From Rostratula benghalensis (lineage: Eukaryota; Chordata; Aves; Charadriiformes; Rostratulidae), in the NCBI GenBank assembly GCA_013399305.1, contig VXAI01000157.1, positions 736,368 to 800,367 of the forward strand: a stretch of DNA of 64,000 nucleotides. The letters run 5' to 3'. The notes under the pieces were generated by a model. It had not been told where the DNA came from and did not search any database. It saw only the letters and a list, made by a program, of their open reading frames with translations. The position numbers were made by a program, and so were the translations under genes. Numbering within the stretch: position 1 is the first letter of the stretch; each line of letters opens with the position of its first letter. Below are positions 1 to 10,400 of this stretch, piece after piece.

Positions 1-680
1 GTGTTGTGTAAGTTTTCTGTCCTTGGGTAGGAGTCACATGAGCCAGCATGTATGTATAGTCAATGTAGGTTTAGCTCCTCGTTCCACTGGGGGGGTTCCC
101 ATCAGCTACACCACCCATTCTGATTTTTCCCAAAGGGTTAAAAGCTATTCTTGATTTGCAAAGGGAAAAAAAAAAAAAAGTATCCAAAAATGTTTTTGTT
201 CTGTGACTAAAACTTTTATATCCATGTTAGTAAAAACAAGATCTTAATAATTTGTGTCCTGCAGGGTCTAAAACAGAGTCGAATGGAAGCAGCACTGGAG
301 AGAGAAACACATGGGAAATAGCGGAATGTCCACCATGGTTTTGAAGGATTGCAAGTATCGTAGTTTTTATGCTAAATGGAGATACAGTGTTGCTTGACAA
401 AATTTGTTTGAAACTACAGTTCATTTTACAAGCTCTCGATAAGTTTTGAATTCTGTTCAAAAGCTGTGAGCTTTGGGGCTTCCATCTGCTCTCATGGCGC
501 TCTACAAAGACCACCTTCTGCTGGTATTAACCCTTTCTTTGCTCAGCAGCTGTGCAATAGTATTTTCTTCATTAGAATGGAAATCAGCTATGTCTTGGAA
601 GACCTCTAGTCAAATGTTGTCAGGAAGCACTTGCAGCAAATAAAACACTTTTTTACTTTCCCAAAACAACTTGTTGTCGC
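1..680. other. Left flank, unassigned, with one possible terminal exon
   Basis: No recognisable gene. On the + strand a good acceptor (tcctgcag, ending near 264) precedes about 80 bases open to a TGA near 345, and an AATAAA lies near 639. This would fit a 3' terminal exon of a gene entering from the left. The short encoded peptide is not recognised, so this is weak. An A-rich run lies near 166-179. Confidence 0.25.
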
Positions 681-1026
681 TGTAGGAGTCTGGGCTGCCT
701 TAGAAGGCTTGTGGCAGAAAGTAGGTCATGCCAAGGACAGCAGAATGAAGATATCAGTGGAATGTAGATATCAGAGGAACAGCTGTGGACAGCAAGGATG
801 TGGGAAAACCAGCAAGAACATGCAGACAGAAAGAGTATAACCAAAGCAGGTAGCTAAGGGGCGTGTGAACAGGGAATGCAGCTTTTTAGGAGTTAGATGG
901 GCGCGTGTAACAGATCTTGTTAACGTATAAATGTAACCCATTTAAAGCAATAAATCAAACAACCTGATCATCATATTGGTGTGCGTGTTGTTCCTGATCC
1001 CACCTTGAGGATATCAGACCCCAGCA
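681..1026 (+). repeat. 5' LTR of provirus 1
   Basis: Starts TGTAGGAGTC and ends CA just before the primer-binding site. It aligns by eye to 2517-2919 along its whole length, except that about 60 bases around 850 (present near 2685-2750 in the 3' copy) are deleted. An AATAAA lies near 948-953. Confidence 0.8.
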
Positions 1027-1028
1027 AT

Positions 1029-1046
1029 CGGTGACCCCGATGTGAT
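1029..1046 (+). other. Primer-binding site, tRNA-Trp type
   Basis: The sequence cggtgaccccgatgtgat differs by two transitions from the tRNA-Trp complement used by avian leukosis/sarcoma-type viruses. It sits two bases after the 5' LTR, as expected. Confidence 0.75.
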
Positions 1047-1342
1047 CCGTGTGGGTGACGTGATTCCACCTAAAGCTGGAGGAAGGCAGGGGCTGTGGTT
1101 TGGTGTTACAGGAGTTAAGCCTGGCTGTCCCAGAGAGGCAGGAGCAGATCCCTGCTAAGCCAGGAGAGGGCTTAGTTCTCGACAGCGTGGGAGTCGCTGC
1201 ATTAGAGAGAGAGAGAGAAGGCTGCAATTAAAAGTTTGGTGCAGCTCGCAGAGAAGGCGGACGTCAACCTGAACAGAGACCGGACTGCGTGGCTTCTCTG
1301 GCGTTAAAAAAAGAACATTGATTACCACTGCTGACCAATTAT

Positions 1343-1597
1343 GTGATGAAAGGATTTGGAAGGCAGTCAGCGAAAAAAATGTGGGAGTCTGTTCAGATGG
1401 GTGATAAAGAAGTAAAGAAGTTGGCTCCAGCCTGTCGAGCGATTCGGCTGATGGTGGAGGCTACAAAAGGTCAAGCCTGTGTTGCTGCAGCAGTCGCTCA
1501 CGCTATTGCCACAGCCGAAGGAAAGGACATGCAAGTGACAAATGCAGACAAGGTCTTACTAACAAATACAGAATCAGAGTCTGCAAAAGTAGTGTGA
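1343..1597 (+). pseudogene. Internal ORF of provirus 1, possible gag remnant
   Basis: An 84-codon ORF about 300 bases after the primer-binding site, where gag would lie. It is alanine- and lysine-rich, with no zinc knuckle or other motif that would settle its identity. The position is seen; the gag assignment is inference from order alone. Confidence 0.4.
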
Positions 1598-1958
1598 CCA
1601 GCTTCAGAGGAGGAATTTTGGGGTGGCATAGATAGCAATCCTGGTCCTTGGATACCGCAGCCACTTCCCATGCCTTCTGCACCTCCTCTGCCTGATCCAC
1701 TACCTGGCAATTTGCCACCATCAGTAAATCCTGTGAAAGTTCTGCTCCCGAGGGATGTAGATGAGTTGCCACTCTGCGCCCCTGCCCGCGGCCAGATCGT
1801 CTCACAGGTCTGCTGCGGGAGCGGGAGAAAGCCACGTCTAATTTTCTCTGGATGAGACGCAGAGGCTGGATCGAGGGTCAGCGAAGCGAGACGTTGGTGA
1901 GGCCTATAAAAAGGCACATCGAGCTGTACGGGACGGACTGCGGGTGGTCGAGGAACAC

Positions 1959-1982
1959 GTGTGTGTGTGTGTGTGTGTGTGT
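1959..1982 (+). repeat. (GT)12 microsatellite inside provirus 1
   Basis: Twelve GT units, with a second short GT run at about 2055-2066. It lies between the gag-like and envelope-like remnants. Confidence 0.95.
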
Positions 1983-2100
1983 GCCTGGAGATACGGACAA
2001 TACTGGTGAACAGTCACTGTCTAATGAGACACCAGCCATCCAAGCAAAAAGGGAGTGTGTGTGTGTGGGATGTTTAGGACTGGTTTTAACTTTTGCTGCC

Positions 2101-2125
2101 AAAAAAAAAAAAAAAAAAAAAAAAA
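2101..2125 (+). repeat. A25 run inside provirus 1
   Basis: Twenty-five consecutive A residues just before the envelope-like segment. It may be a mononucleotide expansion or the tail of a small retroposed insertion. Confidence 0.9.
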
Positions 2126-2163
2126 TCCATCGCCTGCATGTTGGGGTGAAAAACAGTTTAACC

Positions 2164-2520
2164 TAACTCCTCAAACAATAGGTGAGATGTTAACCGGTGT
2201 TGATAGCATTAGACGTGCTGTACTGCAAAATCGTGTGGCCACAGGTTTTATTTTGTTATTGGCTCATGGCCACGGGTGTGAGAAGGGAGAAGGAATGTGT
2301 GGCTTTAGTTTGTCTGACCATTCGCACAGCGTGCACCAACAGCTGGAAGGGCTACGAGAAAACATGAAGCGTGTTGCAGAGGGAGGTGATCTGTTATCCC
2401 ATGGGTTCAATAACCTTGGTCCAGAGGGTTGGTGGCAGAGGCTGATAAAAGGGGCTTTGCTGGTTTTAATAGTAATAGTAGTTTTGATGCTGATTGTTCC
2501 TGAAAAGAGGGGGAGGCGTA
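2164..2520 (+). pseudogene. env: Retroviral envelope transmembrane-subunit remnant
   Basis: The reading frame through this stretch carries hallmarks of a gamma/alpha-type TM subunit. There is an LQNR-starting heptad segment in the position of the immunosuppressive-like region (codons near 2223), then two cysteines separated by six residues (2277 and 2298), then an amphipathic stretch, and a hydrophobic membrane segment rich in L, V and I near 2440-2500. The residue after the second cysteine is glycine, whereas the family usually has a second adjacent cysteine that bonds to the surface subunit. The surface subunit and signal peptide are absent. It runs into the 3' LTR and is a fragment, not a working gene. 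Confidence 0.7.
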
Positions 2521-2919
2521 GGAGTCTGGGCCGCGTTAGGAGGCCTGTAGCAGAAAGTAGGACACGCCAAGGACAGCGGAATGAAGGTATCAGTGGAATG
2601 TAGATATCTGAGGAACAGCTGCGGACAGCAAGGATGTGGGAAGAACAGCAAGAACATGCAGAGAGAAGGAGTACAACCAAAGCAGGATGCCTGAAGATGG
2701 TAGAAGTGGCAGCTTGTAAAGCGTGAATACATATAACCAATAGCAGGTAGCTAAGGGGTGCATGAACAGGGAATGCAGCCTATTAGGAGTTAGATGGGTG
2801 TGTGTAACAGAGCTTGTTATCATATAAATGTAACTCGTTTAGAGCAATAAATCAAACAACCTGACCATCATATTGGTGCACATGTTCCTGATCCTGCATG
2901 AAGATACTGGACCCCGGCG
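2517..2919 (+). repeat. 3' LTR of provirus 1
   Basis: Homologous to 681-1026 and longer by about 60 bases. The terminal dinucleotides have decayed to CG at both ends. An AATAAA lies near 2846-2851. Confidence 0.8.
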
Positions 2920-4022
2920 TATCACATCACAGGTTTAGGTCTTTTAAACCCACATGGGTTAAAAGATTTCATTTCTCTCTGATGCTGACATCTCTTGTAT
3001 TCATCACACTTTTTTTTATCTGAGTGATAACACCAGAACTAGTGCTTAGAGTGTATTCTTTAAGGAGTGAGCTCTGGCAGCAGTGCACGTTACTGGGATT
3101 CAGAAAGGCTCAGTTTTTTATTTTTTTAATTTTTTTTCAAATGCTTGTTAATCAAGTTCTACTTTGCAAACTTTGAACGTAGGAATGTGGTTCGTTTTAG
3201 GGTGGTTTTTATTTTTAGCTTCTGCAGATATATATCTGCTAGATGAAAGGCTGAAATACACCAGAAAGTTCTGCTCTGTGGCCTTTTGCTGAGTACAATT
3301 ACTAAAAACAAATGAGAAAAAGCAGAGCACGGAAAGGTAACAGTAAGTATTAACTTAATTTTCAGCCCTTATAATCTTAACTATTGTAGAATAGAGGCTG
3401 CAGCCACAAACCTTGACTTATTATGAACAGTGGTTTAATTTTCAGGGAAACTAGCCACATACAGGCCTGGACTTTGCTGCGTTTAGTTCCTTTTCCTATT
3501 ATAGTTGAGTGTCAGAAAAATCACAGATTTGCCACAAATAATTAAGACTATGTCTTTCTCTTTTTGCTCAACTTCCCTAAGCCCTCTTGAAGGCATTTTC
3601 TTAGTTGTCTAGCTGAAGTAAATTAATTTGGTTGCAGTGATGCAAAACTGCAAAAGCAGCTGTTGAGCAACTGTTTATTGCTAAAGAGGCACAACTGCTG
3701 TCTGCATCAGTCAGCTAGTCCTATGTTAGCATGGCATAGGGGCTTATGATTTTTATTTCACAAGTGATTAATGTAATTGATTTCATTGCAAGTCAAACAA
3801 GTGCATAGAAATAACTCATTTTAAATAGGCTTTCAGAAAAATTTTACATTTTTCTTGGGGACATATGACTCGGATACAATCTATAACCATATTTGCAAAG
3901 CAAGTCAAGCTTTTAGAGTTAGATTAATGCTGTTTTCTGTTCCTCGATCCTTTTACATTAACCTAACCCTGTTGTAGGAGAGAGTGTTATGTTTCATCCT
4001 GGTAAACATATATTGTAAAATG
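2920..4022. other. Intergenic, nothing recognised
   Basis: AT-rich sequence downstream of NAIP, with T-rich runs near 3008 and 3115-3138. No exon, RNA gene or clear repeat was seen. Confidence 0.6.
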
Positions 4023-4028
4023 TTTATT
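4023..4028 (-). promoter_or_regulatory. NAIP: Polyadenylation signal of NAIP
   Basis: A minus-strand AATAAA (tttatt on +) lies about 87 bases past the NAIP stop codon. It is the first canonical hexamer downstream, so the 3' UTR is probably only about 110 bases long on this signal. Confidence 0.6.
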
Positions 4029-4064
4029 ATTTGCAATGCAGGTCTATAATTCAAAATACAAGAA

Positions 4065-4084
4065 GGGGGGGGGGGGGGGGGGGG
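4065..4084. repeat. G20 tract (C20 in the NAIP 3' UTR)
   Basis: Twenty uninterrupted G residues between the NAIP stop and its polyadenylation signal, so the mRNA would carry C20. The length is uncertain because homopolymers are error-prone in sequencing. Confidence 0.9.
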
Positions 4085-4114
4085 AACCCCAAACCCAAAC
4101 ACTTTCAAATTTTT

Positions 4115-4479
4115 CTAGTCTTGAATAATTGGTGAAAATGGCAAGGTCCATTCCCAAGATAATTTTAAACTCCCAGCCTGGGGATGCTGCTCCTTCATGA
4201 TGTCAAACATTTTCAGGTCCTCTGCGTCAAGGAGCCAACCCATCATTACCATTGTCACAAGTCCAGGCAGTCGAGAAACACACTGGACAAAAGCTGTCAC
4301 TGTTGATGCACTGGCTTTGATCTGGTGTGTGAAGAGACGGCTAATGTTCAGCTCTTTTAAAACAGGCATGCTATTGATCGTTCTGAAGAAGATTCTCCAG
4401 CCAGTTTCCGTAACATCATGGTTTGCTGACAGTGAGAGCTCTTCAAGCTTCTGGAAACCTCCACAGTTTGCAACCTTTG
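4115..4479 (-). CDS. NAIP: NAIP last coding exon: C-terminal leucine-rich repeats
   Basis: Acceptor ttttttgcag-type at 4480-4481; stop TAG at 4117-4115. It encodes the LRR-like strand around [10 protein letters not shown] and the conserved end LPFSPIIQD, the terminal motif of NAIP proteins. Confidence 0.9.
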
Positions 4480-7400
4480 CTGCAAAAATAAACGGGCATC
4501 AGTAAGGATTTAAAGACACTCCAAACCACTATGAAACATGAACATAAATACAGTGAAGCTGAGTTATCGTACATTAAAAATAAAACAATGTTGTTGTTTG
4601 AGCAACCTGGTCTGGTGGGAGGTGTCCCTGCCCATGGCAGGGGGATTGGAACTTGATAATCTTTAAGGTCCCTTCCAACTCTAACTATTCTATGAGGTTG
4701 AAAAAGCAGAACTGTGCACTCAACTTAATACCTCAGACTGAGGAGACTGATAAAATAGAGAATACTTTGGCAGGTGCATTAATGCCTAGCAGAATAAGAT
4801 ACCAGTGTGTTTATGAGTGTTTGAACACCACTCTTACAGAGCAAAGCAGGTGCACCACCAGCTTACACCAACATCTAGGTCAGACACCAGACCAGCTTTG
4901 CACATATGGGTTTATCAATCCCTTCCATGCCTGTGCACCGTCATATACCGGTTCTTCAGTGTGCTCACAAGAGGAGACTCTTGCCATCGAGTCACTATAT
5001 ATGCTAACATGAATGTCAAAAATAAAGGAAGATGGTATGACAGACTTAGTGTTGGCTTACAAAAGAATAAATTTCTCTGTGCTATATATGAGGTGGTAGT
5101 TCTAAGACTTCTGGCTAGGTATTACATTCAAGAATTATTTTGGTAATACGGAGTTTTAGCAGTTAGGGCATATAGGTTAATATAGCTAGCCATGCAGTTA
5201 CAAAGTTGGCTTTTAAGTCAGGTTTGGTTCTTTTTTTCCCACTGATTACTTTTCTTGTAGTTTACATTGCTACATAGAAGACAAGGGGGACTAAGGGAGC
5301 ATTGCAAAAGAGGTTTTAGCAAAGTGGTATATAAGCTGTCTGAATACACTTTGATGAGCAAAAAATATTTTGCACTGTGTATAGAGCAAACAGAAGTTAC
5401 ACTCATTAATTTGACAGATAATCTGCAACTGTTGTAATGCATACAAGCAGAATGTTAATTTATCTTCAAACAGTATCTTTTCTACTTAGAAATGCTGTTT
5501 CGCGTGGGATGTTCTCTCCTTTAAACTCACCTATTTCCAACAGGCTGTCATCATCCAGACAACGCACAAAAACGAAGCGCCTGAGGTGCAGCAGGTGTAG
5601 ACACTGCTGAACAATCAGCTTCGCTGCAGACTTTATTCCCTTCCCTGTAGGAAGGATGAGCTCCTCCAGGTTAAGAAGAACACTTAAATTGCATGCTGCG
5701 GAGAGAAAACGACCTTTCCTGTTAAATTCAACAACTACAAATCTTGAAAATGCCAGTGAGTGACAGCAGCAGAGGCAAGTGAAAAAACATGTCAACTTAG
5801 ACCCTGGGCAATAGGTTACCATCAGTTTTCTTTCCTCATGTTCGCCCCTGCAATTGTTGTGAAGGTCATTCTAGTACAATAGCTTGAAAGGGTCATTAAC
5901 AGAAAAGTCAGAACTATTCCAAAAAGGGTCCAAGAGGTCTCGTGAGTCCTGTAGAGATTAAAGGAATCTTCCATGTTGCCAAGCTCAAGGGACCCACAGA
6001 AAAGGAAAATAAGTTACAGTAATGGCATCCTGGGGTGTATAAGAGGGGTGATCAGTAGGTGGAGAGAGGTCCTCCTCCCCCTCTACTCTGCCCTGGTGAG
6101 ACCCCATCTGGAATATTGTGTCCAGTTCTGGGCCCCTCAGTTGAAGAAGGACAGGGAACTGCTGGAGAGAGTCCAGGGCAGGGCTACAAAGATGATGAAG
6201 GGAGTGGAGCAACTCCCATATGAGGAAAGGCTGAGGGAGCTGGGTCTCTTTAGCTTGGAGAAGAGGAGACTGAGGGGTGACCTAATGAATGTTTATAAAT
6301 ATGTAAAGGGTGAGCGTCAGGAGGATGGAGCCAGGCTCTTCTCAGTGACAGGCAGTGATAGGACAAGGGGCAATGGGTGCAAGCTGGAACACATGAGGTT
6401 CCACTTAAATATGAGGAAAAACTTCTTCACAGTGAGGGTGACAGAACACTGGAAGGGGCTGCCCAGGGAGGTTGTGGAGTCTCCTTCTCTGGAGATGTTC
6501 AAAACCCACCTGAATGCATTCCTGTGTGACCTGATCTAGGTGTTCCTGCTCTGGCAGGGGCATTGGACTCGATAATCTTTCAAGGTCTCTTCCAATCCCT
6601 GATACTCTGTGATGCTGTGAATTCTCCCAAAAATGCTAGCCTTTTCAAACTTTCATTTTTCCATGTAAACACGGTTTTTGCAGGGGGACCACCTTGGCTT
6701 TCAGAGTTGCTGAGCACCTCTGTTTCCACAGTTGAGGACAGCCATCCATCTCACTCAGCTCATCCTTATTGGGAGGTGAACACATGCCCTGCATCACAAA
6801 ATGCTTTGAGAGACTCAACTTAACATTCTAGTTCTAGATAAGGTACCTGTATCTCAGGTGTAATTTAAGCTGTTAAAGTTATTTCTTATGATTGCCCAAA
6901 GAACCTGAGACAGAATAATGCTGTCAAATGCAACAAATGAGATCAGCCAAAAGGAAAGCTAAGTACAAACCAAAGATTTCGCAAGCTTCCTTGTCATCAA
7001 AATTTTGTCCTTCAAGGTCCAACAATTTGAGAGAGGCAAAATTAGGCAGAGCAGCGCCTAGGAGGAAAGAAAAAGAAAGGGTATACATTATCATTCTTGG
7101 AACTTAAAACTACCAGTTTCTCTTGACTACTAAGTTTTTTAAAAAGTGAGTTTTCTGTATAAAAAAAAGAAAAATCCTACCTAAAGATAGCAAACCTCCA
7201 TCTCTCAAAAATGATCCAGTTAACTTGATTCCTGTTAATTTCTTGCATGAAGAAAGTGCTGCCATAAGGGATTCAGAATTGAAGTAGCTGGAACAGGCCA
7301 GGTGAAAAACAGAGAGGTCTTGGAAGCTTTTAATAAATTCAACTACAAAACAAAATGTTGCAACACCAGAGAATCATTGTGTAGTGAACAAAGGTCAAAA

Positions 7401-10400
7401 ATCAAGAAGGCTCTCCTGGCTCCACCTGCAAACTTCACTGTAGAGGGAAGCATCTTCTGCCGCAACAAAAGCAAGTGAGACAGATAAAAAGATGAATGGG
7501 AGTGGCATCCTGATTCCTCTGTGCATGTGTTAAAATCAGGTGGCTTGTGTTTTGTTTTAGAACTAGAATCTAGAGGGATCATACTGACCTTAAAATCCAG
7601 GCAAGTTTTGCTAAACATTAATTTCTCGTTTCTTTCACATGTGAAAAATTCCTTGGTTTTTAATTTAACAGGACTGGAACTTTTAAAAGTACCTAAAGGT
7701 ACTAGTTTTGGCTACATTGTAAAACCCCATCCAAGGGCTGGATATTGAGCATGCAGTTCACTGAATGTTGATGGTTTGTATGGTAGGAGCTGGGTGATCA
7801 CTATGTACAAAAAAAATCGATTATCCAGGGGCCCTGGACTGAAATGTAAGCTTCTTCCTGGAATAAGGGAGTTAAACCAGAAGTTATAGCCCACTCTTTG
7901 ACCTGTCAGAGCAGCTGTAGGCTTGATCTGGACTCAGCTGCCAGTTGTATTCCTGCTCTTCTTCCTCCCGGTGGACTGTGAGTGGTGAGGAGGGAAAATA
8001 CCCACCCCAAGAAAATGAAGAGCACAGTCCTACTCCTTCCTCTATACTAACTTATAGAGGTCTGTAAAATTACAGCACTGAAAGGTTCAGCTCCTCTTTT
8101 GTTCGTGGGGTGGTACACTCAAGGTAGAAACTATAGGGCAGAAGCAATGGGAAGACAATTCAGTGATACTACACGCCTGTCAAAGGAGAAACTAAAACTG
8201 GGACTCAGCGTTAACAAGTTACAGTGGAAGCTTTGAAGTGCACCTTACCCAGCCTAGAGCTGTTCTCAATCTTCATTCTGCTTAACAGCAATTTCTTCAT
8301 GTTACGGAGATTTTTGAAGCCATCGGGAATCTTATCAAATACATTGTAGTCACATTGTCTCACTGACAGTTCCTCCAGGCAGACGAATTTGTCCAAATTT
8401 GAATAAAGCAGCTCTGTGATGAAGCCAGACAAACACACAATGAAACTGGGCTGATCTGCTGAATGCCTCTGTTCTGACAATTTGCTAAGGTTTCTGTGGC
8501 TTAAATTCATTGTCTTGCATCCTAACATCTTTGGCTTCCCTTCTCTTCACTGCTGCTTCCTATTCTCCTTGTGTCACTGCCAACCCACCCTTCGCGGAGG
8601 CTTCTGCTGCTTCCAGCCTGAGCACACGCCTGGCAGGATCCCATAAACCCACCTGCACTGGGCAATATTCCTCTATTTTGAAACCTCAGTGCAGACCCAC
8701 TCAGACCCACTGGGCAGAAAATGCAGATCTGTTGGTGCCTGCTTGTCCTCCCCTACCGTCTGTCCCCTGCTGAAGTGCAGTTCTGACTCTTTAGTGACAC
8801 ACACCTCTTTCAGATCAGTATTGAGGTCAGTCTGAAATTAAGGGGACAGGATGAAAACCTATTAATGCAGAATGGCTTCCTATCCCCCGAAATGCATATG
8901 GAAGAAGACAGCCTTACTGTTTGTGGATACGGAGCTGCTCAGTTGTCAGGCACTAATGGGAGAGAAAGAAACAGAGAACTGGGGAGAAAAATTACATTCT
9001 GCCAAAATTCAGTATGCTGTACCTGGCATTTCTTTTTCTTCTATCTCAAGGCATTCCACAAAAGACATTGAGAGAAGTAATTCTTGCTCTGCTACACTCA
9101 AGTTAAGATGACGTAGGCTACATTTTTTAAAGTGTTCCTTGTACTGTTCAATAGCAGGTCGGATACCTTCTAAGAATCCAGGACTGTTATTCAGCTGAAG
9201 TTCAATATAATCCGAAACAGAAAACAGTGTAGTCAAATTTCTGAGGTCAGCTTCCTGGAAGGAACTTATGTTTCTGAAAATACATTTCAAAAGTGGCATC
9301 CTCCCTGTTGTATGTAGGAAAGGAAGCACGATGTTGTCTGGTAGATGTCTTTGTATCAGTGAAACAAATCTATTATTTTCTTCTTCTCCCTTTCTTATTT
9401 TTTGTGCCATGTCATTAAAATTTTTAAATGCAGGAGCATAATCACGGTCAATTGTTGGCATCTCCAATGAAGAATAGCAAGCACCTATTTCAGCCATATT
9501 CAGTTCTTGTTTGGGCTCACTTCCTTCTACTGAAACCTGAAAACTACTGGGTAGAGACAGTGATTCTGGGTAATCCTGGAAAAAACGCAGCAGAGGTTTT
9601 TGTGTTGATATAAGTGAATATAATGAAATATTTTTGCCTCTTAGGAACTGAAGAATGATTGGGGCACACAGAGAGACAGTATTACTCTCATAAACTGCAG
9701 AAGTAGCAAAGTCCAGTAAATACTGAGTGAAAAATGAAAGAAGCGCATTTGGAATAATAAAATTTGACTGGTCGATTAATAACATTTTTAGTGAAAGGTC
9801 TGAATGGTGCTTCAGATGTTCATCATTTTCTGACTGGCTTTCCAATGATTCCTTGCGGTCAATCAACTTAAATAAATAGGATATAATTTTTGGGACTGCT
9901 TTGGAAGAGAAGCTGCATGTGTAATTCAATAAAAAATTATAGCGCCCAGCAATTTTTCTAAATGTGTTGATCTGCTGCAGGTACTGCAGCCCTCGCTCCA
10001 GTTTTCCTTTTTCATCAGAATCCAGGAGCTCGCTCAGTCTCCTTCCTGCAAGGAACTCCTGGAACAAGGGGTGAAAGAACTTATAAACTGGATAAAGCCT
10101 CTGGGCAGTAAATTTGCTTAGTAAATCCAGCCTAACAGCTTCATCTCCATCAACTCCTGCTTCAGATAGATCGTACTCAGTGAAATCAAAGGATGGCTTG
10201 AAAAGACCAGTTAAGGCAAGATCACCACATGAGGAAAACATATCCAGTACATGTTCTGTTTCTTCACTGTATTTTACTAAGTGATAGAGCAGATAGGCTT
10301 TAAAAATAACCGTATCATTGATTATGTTGCCTTTTGGGTGCTGTACCCAATACGCAGCGAGAGACACCATAAAAAGTGGTGTCTTTAGAATGGTTTGCAT

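Larger units (their letters stand above)
681..2919 (+). mobile_element. Decayed endogenous retrovirus 1 (ERVK/alpharetrovirus-like) with both LTRs
   Basis: Two copies of the same LTR flank about 1.5 kb of internal sequence. The 5' LTR is followed after two bases by a tRNA-Trp-type primer-binding site, and the 3' LTR is preceded by a purine-rich tract at 2502-2516. Flanking hexamers tgtcgc (675-680) and tatcac (2920-2925) match at 4 of 6 positions and differ only by transitions, which fits a decayed 6-bp target duplication. The tRNA-Trp primer and the envelope remnant point to an avian alpharetrovirus/ERVK relative. Most of gag, all recognisable pol and surface envelope are gone, so it is a non-functional relic on the strand opposite NAIP. 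Confidence 0.8.

Noticed and set aside
5973..6539. A 188-codon ORF as a host gene
   Set aside because: It is the end of CR1 ORF2 followed by a standard CR1 3' end.
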